Positions 42,636 to 50,882 are shown, counted from the first letter of the stretch. The stretch is DNA of 64,000 nucleotides from Pseudomonas sp. B21-015 (GCF_024749285.1 NZ_CP087196.1:1984001-2048000); one strand, 5' to 3'. The notes: a model not told the origin generated them from the letters alone. A program made the numbers and translations.

Positions 42636-42642
42636 ACGGGCA

Positions 42643-43407
42643 TCAAGAGATCACGACACCAGTTCGACAACGAATGGCAAAACATCCTTCCATGGAGTTT
42701 CCCCCCACTATCGTTCTCTTCGGACCGATATCAAGTCCAATGCTCTTCGCCCGAAAGGTAACCTCCACGGCAGTAAGTGGTGTTTTGATTTGAAATAGCT
42801 CTTCAGGAGCCTCCGCATATTGCTTTCTGAGTGCTTCCTCGCTGGTCAACTCCAAGAACTTCACAGAGCAGGAGTCGCCATTAGGGTATTTCACGGAGAG
42901 CATTTTACCGGAGGGCGGACATTCAACATCCTCTTGGTTGCCGTGAACTGTCCAGAAACTCTCTTCCATTGAAAATCTTGGCTCACCGTCGACGGTTGTT
43001 TCGGCGACGTTAAGGAGAAGATATCCTTCATCGTCGCGACTAAGCCAAATCAGCGGATTACCTTGGTAACGTATTGCCTCATAGGTTTCCACAAAATAAC
43101 TGCCACCAACGACCATCAACAACTCGTTTCTCATCCAGTTGAACCTTCCCTCAACGTGTCCTGTTCCCTCCTTTGGCTTCTTTAATTTTTTGAGCTGGTC
43201 AACGGTAAAGGCTCCCCCGTCTGCCTGAGCATGATGCTCAACACACAAAGCAATCATCCCTTCAGGGTTATGGTGATTCAGTTCACGCCAAGGGGGATCA
43301 AAGTGGTGCCACTCTAGAAAAGGGCTCCCGCAACCGAGTATAGGGCAGCCAAAGCCGACTTCTTTACGAAGTTGCCTACGCACGTCTATTTTGGGTTTCC
43401 TATCCAT
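42643..43407 (-). CDS. HNH-like cargo protein
   Basis: 254 residues. The N-terminus has an HNH-type zinc site: C21, C26, WHH (33-35), N47, C55, HH (58-59), i.e. CPILGCGSPFLEWHHFDPPW ... NPEGMIALCVEHH. The C-terminal 180 residues are beta-rich with no recognised family. Minus strand, convergent with GpV, in A/T-richer DNA, and placed directly before late element 4. Probably a nuclease-type moron; anti-phage use is inference. Confidence 0.75.
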   Translation of the reverse strand: MDRKPKIDVRRQLRKEVGFGCPILGCGSPFLEWHHFDPPWRELNHHNPEGMIALCVEHHAQADGGAFTVDQLKKLKKPKEGTGHVEGRFNWMRNELLMVVGGSYFVETYEAIRYQGNPLIWLSRDDEGYLLLNVAETTVDGEPRFSMEESFWTVHGNQEDVECPPSGKMLSVKYPNGDSCSVKFLELTSEEALRKQYAEAPEELFQIKTPLTAVEVTFRAKSIGLDIGPKRTIVGGNSMEGCFAIRCRTGVVIS

Positions 43408-43444
43408 CTCTCATTTCCTCCAGTGTTAGGTTCGGCCTGTGCAT

Positions 43445-43463
43445 CTTTAAACTCGATTAAAAG
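43445..43463 (+). promoter_or_regulatory. Late-promoter element 4 (upstream of the baseplate block)
   Basis: CTTTAAACTCGATTAAAAG, identical in its 19 bases to element 1. It lies 33 bases before the GpW start; a TAGACT at 43471 could serve as a weak -10. Confidence 0.72.
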
Positions 43464-43495
43464 TCGAGCTTAGACTAAATCATCACCATGGGCGC

Positions 43496-43873
43496 ATGAC
43501 GACGCCCACTCCCTACACCAGCATCACCGCTGCCCACTGGCAGCCCGCCCTCGGTACATCCGGCGAGGTAGTCGAGGGTCTGCGCGACATCGACCAGGCC
43601 ATCCGCATCGTCCTGACCACACCCAAAGGCAGCGACGCCCATCGGCCGGAGTTTGGTAGCGACATTCATTTGTACATCGACTGGCCCGTCAATCGTGTGA
43701 CCCCGCACCTGGTGCGTGAAGCGGTCGACGCCATCCGTCGCTGGGAAACCCGAGTCTCGGTCGTCCAGGTGCTGGTGCTCATTGAGGACTCGCGCATCAT
43801 TTTGCGCGTGCAGTGGCGTGTTGCGGATGGTGTCACCCAGTTGACCGAGGTGCCCTATGCGCGAGCTGCCTAA
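43496..43873 (+). CDS. Baseplate wedge protein (P2 GpW/gp25-like)
   Basis: 125 residues. DIDQAIRIVLTTPKGSDAHR followed by PEFGSDIHLYIDWPV is the gp25/GpW baseplate signature. It opens the fourth late block and overlaps GpJ by 17 bases. Confidence 0.93.
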   Translation: MTTPTPYTSITAAHWQPALGTSGEVVEGLRDIDQAIRIVLTTPKGSDAHRPEFGSDIHLYIDWPVNRVTPHLVREAVDAIRRWETRVSVVQVLVLIEDSRIILRVQWRVADGVTQLTEVPYARAA

Positions 43874-44978
43874 ACCGGTATTCATCCAGATCGATCCGGC
43901 TGCCACTGAGGCGGATTTGATTGCTCGGTACGAGTCCAAGGCAAACAAAACCCTTTATCCAGCCCAAGTTGAGCGGCTGTATATCGACCAGATCGCCTAC
44001 GCCGTGACCCGTCTGCAGATGGGTATTCAGAGCGCGGGTGAGCAGCTGTTGGTCCGGTTTGCGAAAGGGCCGATCCTCGACTATCTCGGTGAGTTGGTCG
44101 CCACTCCTAGGCTGTTGGCTGTTCCAGCGCGTTGCCCGCTTCGATTCAGCATGCCGATAGTGGTGCAGCAACCATTACTGATTCGGGCCGGAACTCGGGT
44201 CAGCACCCAAGACGCCAAGCTCACTTTTCTCACGGACCAAGACGCCATCATCCCGGCTGGCCAGACCCAGATGAACGTCCCAGCTACCTGTCTGATTGCT
44301 GGTGAGCTTGGCAACGGCTGGGCTGTTGGCCAGATCAGCAGCATTGGTAATCCGCCAGCAGCTGGCCTAACCGCGACAAATACCAGCATTACCGCTGATG
44401 GCGCCGAGGACGAAGAGGACGAGCGCTATCGCGAGCGGATCATCCTGGCACCTGAAGCCTTCAGCAATGCCGGTAGCCGTGGGGCCTATCGCTACCATGC
44501 TCTGGCAGTGCATCAGTCGATCATTGATGTCGCCGTACATGGACCGGACGAAGGGCAACCGGATGGCCACGTAGCACTGTTCCCGCTTACCAACACCGGA
44601 TTGCCCTCGGAGGACCTGCTCCAGCAGGTCAAGAGCCGGGTCAGCGGTGAAAAGCTGCGTCCAATGTGCGACACCGTTCACGCCTATGCACCCACCGAAG
44701 TCATCTACCAGATCAAGGCACGCATCACCTTTTATGACACTGCAGATCGTGCTGAAGCCATGAAAGCGGTCGAGGCCGCAGCCGAGGCCTACGCCGTTGA
44801 ACGGCGTGCGGGACTCGGTCGGGATCTGGTCCAGGAGCAACTGACCGCGCTGCTGCAGGTGAATGGCGTCTATCGGGCTGACCTGGAGTTCCCGAGCGCC
44901 CTACGTGAGCTGATCGGAAATGAGTGGGCCAACTGCACCTCAATCCAACTGGAAGATGCGGGTGTGGCTTATGGCTGA
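43857..44978 (+). CDS. Baseplate protein (P2 GpJ-like)
   Basis: 373 residues. YESKANKTLYPAQVERLYID, then FAKGPILDYLGELVATPRLL, then DEEDERYRERIILAPEAFSN fit the gpJ/baseplate_J family that forms the wedge. Overlaps GpW and GpI. Confidence 0.93.
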   Translation: MRELPKPVFIQIDPAATEADLIARYESKANKTLYPAQVERLYIDQIAYAVTRLQMGIQSAGEQLLVRFAKGPILDYLGELVATPRLLAVPARCPLRFSMPIVVQQPLLIRAGTRVSTQDAKLTFLTDQDAIIPAGQTQMNVPATCLIAGELGNGWAVGQISSIGNPPAAGLTATNTSITADGAEDEEDERYRERIILAPEAFSNAGSRGAYRYHALAVHQSIIDVAVHGPDEGQPDGHVALFPLTNTGLPSEDLLQQVKSRVSGEKLRPMCDTVHAYAPTEVIYQIKARITFYDTADRAEAMKAVEAAAEAYAVERRAGLGRDLVQEQLTALLQVNGVYRADLEFPSALRELIGNEWANCTSIQLEDAGVAYG

Positions 44979-45552
44979 TCAACAGCTACCGCCAGCCCTG
45001 GCGGGTGACGAACGTTTCGCATTGCTGTGCGAACTGCTCAACGAGACCCTGGACAGTCTCGATATCAACGCGATGTTGGTGTACCTGGTCGACCTGGTGA
45101 AGCCCCAGTTACTGCCGAACCTGGCTGACCAATTTTCGCTCCTCGATGAGGCGGCTTGGTTGTTGGCTGAGTCAGAGGACGCCAAACGCAACCTGATCAA
45201 GTACTCAGCCCAACTCCATCGCTACAAGGGCACGCCTTGGGCAATTCGTGAGGTCATTCGCCTACTTGGCTTCGGAGAAGTGGTACTCCAGGAGGGCCTG
45301 AACAACCAGGTACGTGACGGCTCGATCATTCGGGACGGAAATCACGTTCATGGAGACCCCAACGCTTGGCCGCTCTATCGAGTTTTTCTCAAGCGCGCCA
45401 TCACCAATGATCAGGCAGCGCTTTTGCGCCGCCTTCTACTTTCCGTCGCACCGGCTCGATGCCGCTTGGTGTCACTCGACTATCAGTCAGTCGCCATCCG
45501 GCATAACGGGTTTGCACGTCGTGACGGCCAATTCAACCATGGGAGCAGCTAA
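44971..45552 (+). CDS. Tail protein I (P2 GpI-like)
   Basis: 193 residues. LPNLADQFSLLDEAAWLLAE followed by SEDAKRNLIKYSAQLHRYKG TPWAIREVIRLLGFG-type sequence is GpI. The ATG at 44971 is chosen from the family start; it overlaps GpJ. Confidence 0.92.
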   Translation: MADQQLPPALAGDERFALLCELLNETLDSLDINAMLVYLVDLVKPQLLPNLADQFSLLDEAAWLLAESEDAKRNLIKYSAQLHRYKGTPWAIREVIRLLGFGEVVLQEGLNNQVRDGSIIRDGNHVHGDPNAWPLYRVFLKRAITNDQAALLRRLLLSVAPARCRLVSLDYQSVAIRHNGFARRDGQFNHGSS

Positions 45553-46712
45553 TGGCCGATCTACCCGAATTAAATGAATGGATAGAGGGCATCTACCAGC
45601 TTGAGACGTCCGACCCCGTATTGGGTGGTCCTGAGGGTATCGACAACCTGCAAGGTAAGCAGCTGGCGAGTCGAACGAAGTGGCTCAAGGGGGTGATAGA
45701 CAAGATCATAGATGGCACGACCTCCATCGGTAAGGCTGCTCGGCTAGAGACCGCCCGCGCCGTGAAATTCAAGGGCGCGGCTACCGGCAGCGGCGATTTT
45801 GATGGGAGTGCTGATATAGATATCACCCTGGCCTTGGCAAACAGCGGCGTGGTCGCTGGTACCTTTGACAAGGTGACTGTGAATGCAAAAGGTCTAGTAA
45901 CAGGAGGCAGCAATACTCCTGTTGTCGCAGTTTCAGCGTCCAGAACGTTGACTTCTGACGAGCTGGGATTAGTTCTGATCGACTCAAGCGCAGCACCGTT
46001 AACCATTCAACTACCACCAGCTAACTCTGCGTTGGGTGTATGCGATGTGATTGTTCGCCGCGCCGACAATAGTGGTAATCGCCTGGTGGTGAAGGCCGGA
46101 GGCACTGACAAAATCAAATTCCATACCCATCTACGGACAGAAGGTTATTCGTTCTTTGTACTGATGGGCGCAGGGGATTACTGGCATCTACGCAGCGACG
46201 GGGCAGGAAACTGGTTCCCCATTTCCCGTTGCGATAGCACACCGCTAGGTCGACCCGTTTTTGAAACCACAACGGCATTTTTCCCCGGAGGATGGGGTTC
46301 AATTAATAGTTGGGTGTACAACCGCGTCGAATGGCCGTGGCTCTGGGATCACGCGCAACAGTCGGGAATGCTGACCACCGAAGCGGCTCGGGTCGGAATG
46401 GAGGGTGGGTGGACATCTGGAGACGGCGTTTCGACGTTTCGCAGCCCTGAAGCTCGGGCCGAGTTCTTTCGGGTGCTTGATGAAAACCGGGGGGTCGATG
46501 TCAGTCGTGTGGCTGGTTCATGGGCTACCGACCTGATCAGAGCTCACAGCCATAACATCGACTCGCCAAGCAACCCGACCGGTTTGGGCACAGGGAAAAT
46601 TGCTCGGGGTAATCGTTCCGACATTTCCGGGTTTCCTGGATCGGAACTATATGGCGGCGTTGAAACTCGCCCACGCAGCATTGCCTATCCAGGTCGTTTG
46701 AAACTTATCTGA
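45552..46712 (+). CDS. Tail fibre protein (P2 GpH-like)
   Basis: 386 residues. The N-terminal baseplate-binding part (LNEWIEGIYQLETSDPVLGG) is followed by repeats and a C-terminal tip with the collar-like SPEARAEFFRVLDENRGVD and a receptor-binding end. Shorter than P2 GpH (about 670), so it may bind a shorter or different receptor region. Translation is coupled to GpI by overlapping TAATG. Confidence 0.82.
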   Translation: MADLPELNEWIEGIYQLETSDPVLGGPEGIDNLQGKQLASRTKWLKGVIDKIIDGTTSIGKAARLETARAVKFKGAATGSGDFDGSADIDITLALANSGVVAGTFDKVTVNAKGLVTGGSNTPVVAVSASRTLTSDELGLVLIDSSAAPLTIQLPPANSALGVCDVIVRRADNSGNRLVVKAGGTDKIKFHTHLRTEGYSFFVLMGAGDYWHLRSDGAGNWFPISRCDSTPLGRPVFETTTAFFPGGWGSINSWVYNRVEWPWLWDHAQQSGMLTTEAARVGMEGGWTSGDGVSTFRSPEARAEFFRVLDENRGVDVSRVAGSWATDLIRAHSHNIDSPSNPTGLGTGKIARGNRSDISGFPGSELYGGVETRPRSIAYPGRLKLI

Positions 46713-46719
46713 GGTGTTC

Positions 46720-47280
46720 ATGGCTACTTATTTAATTGACAGTGCGGGAGCGCTGAATGGCCCGGTCGAGCTTCCCGTAATTCCCGGATTGGGTGTGCAG
46801 CTACCCAGCAATTCAGTCGAACTGCCGAACGTGTTGCCTGCTCCAGGAGAAGACAGCACATGGACCTTAATCGATGGACAGCCTCGAAAAACACCGGACC
46901 ATCGTGGAACTGTCTATCGAATTGACACTGGGGTATCTCTGGAGTGGACTGAGCTGGGAGCGCTTCCAGATGGTTACGTCGCTACTCCATGGCCAGGGGC
47001 TCACTACGTCTGGCTTGAAGGTGCGTGGAAGCTCGACGTATCGGCGCAACTCGCGGCCAAAGCGTTGGAGGTTCGTGATGAGCGAGATGTTCTTCTTCGG
47101 GAAGCAACCCTTCGTATTGCGCCGCTGCAGTACGCCCATGATGAAGGAGACTCGACCGAAGAAGAGGAAGTGGCTTTGATCGGTTGGAAGCGTTACAGCG
47201 TCGCTTTAAGTCGGATTGAGCAGCAAGCCGGTTACCCACAGGCCGTTGATTGGCCTGTACAACCCAACCGCGCTGAATAA
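46720..47280 (+). CDS. Tail fibre assembly chaperone (P2 GpG-like)
   Basis: 186 residues. Acidic beta front, then a helical C-terminal (LAAKALEVRDERDVLLREAT, GWKRYSVALSRIEQQAGYPQ, VDWPVQP), the DUF4376/Tfa-type tail-fibre chaperone. GAGG five bases upstream of the ATG. Confidence 0.85.
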   Translation: MATYLIDSAGALNGPVELPVIPGLGVQLPSNSVELPNVLPAPGEDSTWTLIDGQPRKTPDHRGTVYRIDTGVSLEWTELGALPDGYVATPWPGAHYVWLEGAWKLDVSAQLAAKALEVRDERDVLLREATLRIAPLQYAHDEGDSTEEEEVALIGWKRYSVALSRIEQQAGYPQAVDWPVQPNRAE

Positions 47281-47292
47281 AAGAAAGAGGGC

Positions 47293-47326
47293 TGTCAGCC
47301 AAAGTGTTGGAGCACTTGGGCTGACA
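47293..47326 (+). terminator. Large hairpin between the tail-fibre operon and com
   Basis: TGTCAGCCAAAGTG-TTGGAG-CACTTGGGCTGACA: a 14-bp stem with one mismatch and a 6-base loop. No U-run. It could end the late tail transcript or form a leader structure upstream of the Com gene. Confidence 0.5.
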
Positions 47327-47417
47327 ACCTACCAGCAGACCTAGCTGCAAGTCGGCCAAGGCCCTCTGCTCACGCGCGAGCGGCAGGGAGCCTACCAGAA
47401 GCGCAAAAGGTTTGCAG

Positions 47418-47612
47418 ATGATGCAAGAGATACGTTGTGGCCAGTGCGGCCGGAAACTAGCGGCTGTCCGTGGTTTCCTTGAGTTACAGATCAAGTGTCC
47501 GCGTTGCCGGACACTCAACCACCTGAAGGCCGAGAGCCTCCTGACATCGCCATCGAGCGCCACCAGCCATCAGGAGGCACCATGTCTGCGCAACCCATCA
47601 TCCCATGGTTAG
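47418..47612 (+). CDS. com: Com, zinc-finger translational regulator
   Basis: 64 residues. The four-cysteine zinc finger C7-x2-C10 ... C27-x2-C30 (IRCGQCGRKLAAVRGFLELQ followed by IKCPRCRTLNHL) matches Com of Mu, which binds mRNA and activates translation of the DNA-modification gene. It overlaps the methylase gene start, exactly as com overlaps mom in Mu. Confidence 0.88.
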   Translation: MMQEIRCGQCGRKLAAVRGFLELQIKCPRCRTLNHLKAESLLTSPSSATSHQEAPCLRNPSSHG

Positions 47613-48376
47613 GGGGCAAACGCCGTCTTGCCGACCGCATCTTCCCTCTGTTTCCAGCCCATAGCTGCTACGTCGAACCTTTCGCGGGTGGTGCCGCGCT
47701 GTTCTTCCTTCGGCCGGTACCGGCCGAAGTGGAAGTGCTTAACGACGTGAACGGCGATCTGATCAACCTTTACCGGGTGGTGCAGAACCATCTGGAAGAG
47801 TTTGTCAGACAGTTCAAGTGGGCCCTATCGAGCCGACAGGTGTTCAAGTGGCTGCAGATGACTCGACCTGAGACACTCACCGATATTCAACGCGCTGCCA
47901 GGTTTTACTACCTACAGCAGTCCGCTTTTGGCGGGCGTGTTGATGGCCAGACCTTCGGTACTGCAACCACCACACCCCCAGGCCTCAATCTGCTGCGCTT
48001 GGAGGAAACACTCTCTGCAGCTCACCTGCGGCTCAGCAGCACTTACATAGAGCATCTTGGCTGGCAGGAGGTGATTAAGAAGTATGATCGCGAACATACG
48101 CTGTTCTACTGCGATCCCCCTTACTGGAAGACCGAAGGCTATGGTGTCCCGTTTGAGTTTGAGCAGTATGAAGCGATGGCCAAGCTACTGGGCGAGATCA
48201 AAGGTAAAGCCATCATCAGCCTGAATGATCACCCAGACATCCGCAGAGTGTTTGCCGGCTATCACATGGAGACCACTGACATTAAATACACGGTCGGTGG
48301 TGGGAAAGGGAGTGAGGCAAAGGAGGTGCTGATCTTCAGCTGGGATATTCAGGCCGAACCGGCCGGCCTGTTTTGA
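47582..48376 (+). CDS. DNA adenine methylase (Dam/D12 class)
   Basis: 264 residues. Motif IV DPPYW (178-182), the SAM-binding motif VEPFAGGAALFF (31-42) and the N-terminal PWLGGKRRLADRI fit D12-class N6-adenine methylases. It takes the place that mom has in Mu, directly behind com, so it probably protects the phage DNA from host restriction. AGGAGG precedes the ATG. Last gene of the prophage. Confidence 0.92.
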   Translation: MSAQPIIPWLGGKRRLADRIFPLFPAHSCYVEPFAGGAALFFLRPVPAEVEVLNDVNGDLINLYRVVQNHLEEFVRQFKWALSSRQVFKWLQMTRPETLTDIQRAARFYYLQQSAFGGRVDGQTFGTATTTPPGLNLLRLEETLSAAHLRLSSTYIEHLGWQEVIKKYDREHTLFYCDPPYWKTEGYGVPFEFEQYEAMAKLLGEIKGKAIISLNDHPDIRRVFAGYHMETTDIKYTVGGGKGSEAKEVLIFSWDIQAEPAGLF

Positions 48377-48383
48377 TATTCTG

Positions 48384-48398
48384 TTGCAATGGATGCAA
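48384..48398. repeat. TTGCA-N5-TGCAA inverted repeat near the right end
   Basis: TTGCAATGGATGCAA. The same arm pair with a 5-base spacer occurs at 9503-9517 near the left end, where it is part of a terminator. Possibly coincidental. Confidence 0.35.
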
Positions 48399-48412
48399 AA
48401 GAATCAAAAGCG

Positions 48413-48422
48413 ATTTATCTCA
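48413..48422. promoter_or_regulatory. Right-end transposase binding-site candidate
   Basis: ATTTATCTCA, the reverse complement of TGAGATAAAT, 33 bases inside the right end. Matches the two left-end repeats at 9417 and 9440. Confidence 0.55.
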
Positions 48423-48455
48423 CATTTGGGCGCGGATTTTTCGCGCCCGGCATCA

Positions 48456-48461
48456 TATTCT
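48456..48461. repeat. Target-site duplication, right copy (TATTCT)
   Basis: TATTCT matches 9401-9406. Immediately follows the CA end of the prophage. Confidence 0.85.
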
Positions 48462-48708
48462 GGCGCTGGTAGACGCCTGGCCGCCGGCCTTGTTGTCGCA
48501 CCTGAAGAAACCGGCGGCGGGCAGCACGCTGACCTGGACCATCGAATTCGTCCAGCCGTTGCTTGCGTTGAGCACGCTGGACTGGTGCAAGTACCTGGTG
48601 GACATCGAGCATGCCACAGACGGCTACGGACACGCCGCCGCGAAACTGTGGAGCGAAGACGGTCAGTTGATCGCCATGAGTCGGCAGACCGTCACGATTT
48701 TCGCCTGA
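48462..48708 (+). pseudogene. Acyl-CoA thioesterase, 3' part cut by the prophage
   Basis: Encodes the last 82 residues (ALVDAWPPALLSHLKKPAAG ... AKLWSEDGQLIAMSRQTVTIFA) of the gene interrupted at 9406. The visible frame runs upstream into prophage sequence without a plausible native start. It contains the conserved end of the second hotdog domain (RQTVTIF). Not expected to function alone. Confidence 0.93.
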
Positions 48709-49077
48709 TCAGCGATGGCGACGGTGCCGCTCACGCCAGGCGCGCCACCAGCCGCCACTGAAGAAAAATCGTGGGAAGGTCAGGAACTGCTCGACCAGCA
48801 GGCGTGATACGGCGTCTTTGCGATCACTGAATGGTTCGGAGGCTTGCGCCTCCAGGCTGTGACCGTGACGCTGCAGGCCCAGGGCGGCGAGCAGGCCGAT
48901 GACACCGATCGCGACGCTCGCCAGATCCAGGCTGAACACCCCCGAGACCATCAGCAAAAACGCCACGATGAACAACGGCACGGCAATCAGGTGCAACACC
49001 AGATTGGTCGGGTGCTGGTGATTGTGCGGGTACGCTCGCCATTGCCAGGCGGGAAGGTTGGGGTGACGTTTACCCAT
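48709..49077 (-). CDS. Mpo1-like (DUF962) membrane protein
   Basis: 122 residues. Two membrane helices (LVLHLIAVPLFIVAFLLMVS, LASVAIGVIGLLAALGLQ), with the conserved His pattern HQHPTNLVLHLIAVPLF and LQRHGHSLEAQASEPF of the Mpo1-like family. The yeast member is a 2-hydroxy-fatty-acid dioxygenase; the bacterial role is not established. Starts at 49077 with AAGGAT. Convergent with the thioesterase remnant. Confidence 0.82.
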   Translation of the reverse strand: MGKRHPNLPAWQWRAYPHNHQHPTNLVLHLIAVPLFIVAFLLMVSGVFSLDLASVAIGVIGLLAALGLQRHGHSLEAQASEPFSDRKDAVSRLLVEQFLTFPRFFFSGGWWRAWRERHRRHR

Positions 49078-49206
49078 GATGCTTATCCTTGGTTCGTTGA
49101 GGCTCATGAACAAAGGATAGGTCGGGCGAAAGCCGTCGGCGAATCAAGGCTGGCTATCGAAGTGATAGGGGTCATGGTCAATATTGATGTTGACCGGGCT
49201 GACGCC

Positions 49207-49286
49207 TTCGCGGGCAAGCCCGCTCCCACAGGTAATGCGCAAATTTTGAAATAGCGCTAATCCTGTGGGAGCGGGCTTGCCCGCGA
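49207..49286. repeat. REPIN-type inverted repeat
   Basis: The left arm TTCGCGGGCAAGCCCGCTCC (from 49207) and its inverted copy ending at 49286 flank a 29-base A/T-rich core. Same arm family as 2600 and 6154. Confidence 0.88.
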
Positions 49287-49294
49287 TGGGGCCG

Positions 49295-50776
49295 TCACAG
49301 TTTCAGCTGCCCGATGGCCTTGCTCAATTCCCCGGCCAACATCGCCAACTCATTGCTGGTGATCGCCGAATTCACGGTCTGCTGCACGGTGTTCTCGGTC
49401 ACGTCGCGAATGCTCACCACCGCCCGATTCATTTCTTCGGCCACATGACTCTGCTGCTCGGCCGCCACAGCGATCTGCGTATTGCTTTCACGCATCTGCG
49501 CCACCGCACCGGTGATTTCGGCCAGGGCCACACTGGCTTCCTGAGCCTGCTGCATGCAGTCGTCCGCCTTGTACGAACTTTCCTGCATAAAGTCCACTGC
49601 GTCCCGAGTGCCGGCCTGCAGCGCTGAAACCATGGTGGTGATCTCGTCGGTGGACGCCTGGACGCGTTTGGCCAGGTTGCGCACTTCATCGGCGACCACC
49701 GCAAAGCCGCGCCCCATCTCACCGGCCCGGGCCGCTTCGATGGCGGCGTTAAGGGCCAGCAGGTTGGTCTGTTCCGCGATGCTGTGGATCACGCTGACCA
49801 CGCCGTTGATCTTCTGGCTGTCTTCGGCCAGTCGCTGAATCATCTCGGCCGTTTGCTGCACGCCGGTGGACAACCCGCCAATTGATTTCTGTACCCGCGT
49901 GACCACTTCCTGGCCGCTGCCGGCCAGGGTGTCGGCGGTTTGCGAGAGGTCGCGGGTGGCGCTGGCGTGCTGGGCGATGTGATGGACAGTGGCGGTCATT
50001 TCGTTGATCGCCGTGGCGGCTTGATCGGTTTCGCTTTGCTGACCGAGCATGCCGTGACGCACTTCGTTCATGCTCGAGGCCAGCCGCGCGGCGCCGACAT
50101 CCAGTTGCCGGGCGGTGCTGGCGACGGTGTTGACCACTCGTTGGTAACCGGCCTGCATGGCATTGAAGGCGTTGGCCATCTGCCCGACTTCATCTTTGCA
50201 AGCCAGTGGCACACGGGCCGACAGGTCACCGCTTTTCTCGACGTGGAGCATCACGTCTTTCAAGGTGTTGAGCTGGCTGAGCAGGAAGCGGATCAACAGT
50301 TGCGACGCGCCGAGCATTGCCAGCATCAGGATGAACACCGCCACTGCGTAGTGAGTGAAGCGTTCGCTGAACACCTGGCTCAGGCTTGGACCGTAGGCAA
50401 TCACCGCGACCTGTTGACCGTCGGGGCGAGTGAACACCTCGGCGCCCATCAACGGATTTTCCCCGAACAGCGGCATGGCATTGATCTCGACCCAACCGTG
50501 GGTATCGGTCAGCTCCAGCAGCGGTTGTCCGTTCAGCAACGGCGCCTGCCCGCGACTGAAAGCCAGCAGGTTGTCGGCCTTGGGCAGCGGCTGCCCGGCA
50601 GGCCAGGCGTTGAGCAATCGCGCTTGGGCCTGGGCCGAAGCCTGGGCGGCGTGGCTGCGGGCCTGTTGTTCGAGCTGCACGGCGTACAGCACCAGCAACA
50701 GGGTGGTGACGAAGGCGACGGCGTTGACCGCCCAGAATTTGTATTTCAGCGAGATATTGCTAAGCCAGGCACCCAT
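49295..50776 (-). CDS. Methyl-accepting chemotaxis protein
   Basis: 493 residues. Membrane helix (about 14-33), a small periplasmic sensor region (about 35-150), a second helix (about 150-175), a HAMP domain, and the conserved signalling hairpin ([20 protein letters not shown]). The start at 50776 is chosen because the first membrane segment follows; a TTG 12 codons upstream is the only alternative and has no SD. Ligand unknown. Confidence 0.93.
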   Translation of the reverse strand: MGAWLSNISLKYKFWAVNAVAFVTTLLLVLYAVQLEQQARSHAAQASAQAQARLLNAWPAGQPLPKADNLLAFSRGQAPLLNGQPLLELTDTHGWVEINAMPLFGENPLMGAEVFTRPDGQQVAVIAYGPSLSQVFSERFTHYAVAVFILMLAMLGASQLLIRFLLSQLNTLKDVMLHVEKSGDLSARVPLACKDEVGQMANAFNAMQAGYQRVVNTVASTARQLDVGAARLASSMNEVRHGMLGQQSETDQAATAINEMTATVHHIAQHASATRDLSQTADTLAGSGQEVVTRVQKSIGGLSTGVQQTAEMIQRLAEDSQKINGVVSVIHSIAEQTNLLALNAAIEAARAGEMGRGFAVVADEVRNLAKRVQASTDEITTMVSALQAGTRDAVDFMQESSYKADDCMQQAQEASVALAEITGAVAQMRESNTQIAVAAEQQSHVAEEMNRAVVSIRDVTENTVQQTVNSAITSNELAMLAGELSKAIGQLKL

Positions 50777-50882
50777 GGAGGTCTTCTCTGATAGCGGAAA
50801 CAGTTTTGGCAAGGTGCCATTATTGTGCCGCTACTCAGGGATTCAGATGTTGATGCAGGTCAACGAGCGCAGCCTATCCAAA

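Larger units (their letters stand above)
9407..48455. mobile_element. Complete Mu-like transposable prophage with P2-like contractile tail
   Basis: 39,049 bases bounded by TG (9407) and CA (48455) and flanked by a TATTCT duplication. The host thioesterase frame is restored exactly when the element is removed. It carries a DDE transposase of the MuA type, a MuB-like ATPase, Ner-like and repressor regulators, GemA, a Mor/C activator, lysis genes, Mu-type head genes, P2-type tail genes, and a com/methylase pair at the right end. No essential module is visibly broken, so it is probably an active or recently active prophage (inference). Confidence 0.96.

Noticed and set aside
45552..47280. Invertible tail-fibre segment as in Mu
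   Set aside because: No gin-like invertase and no inverted repeats flanking alternate fibre ends are visible; fibre and chaperone are single copies.
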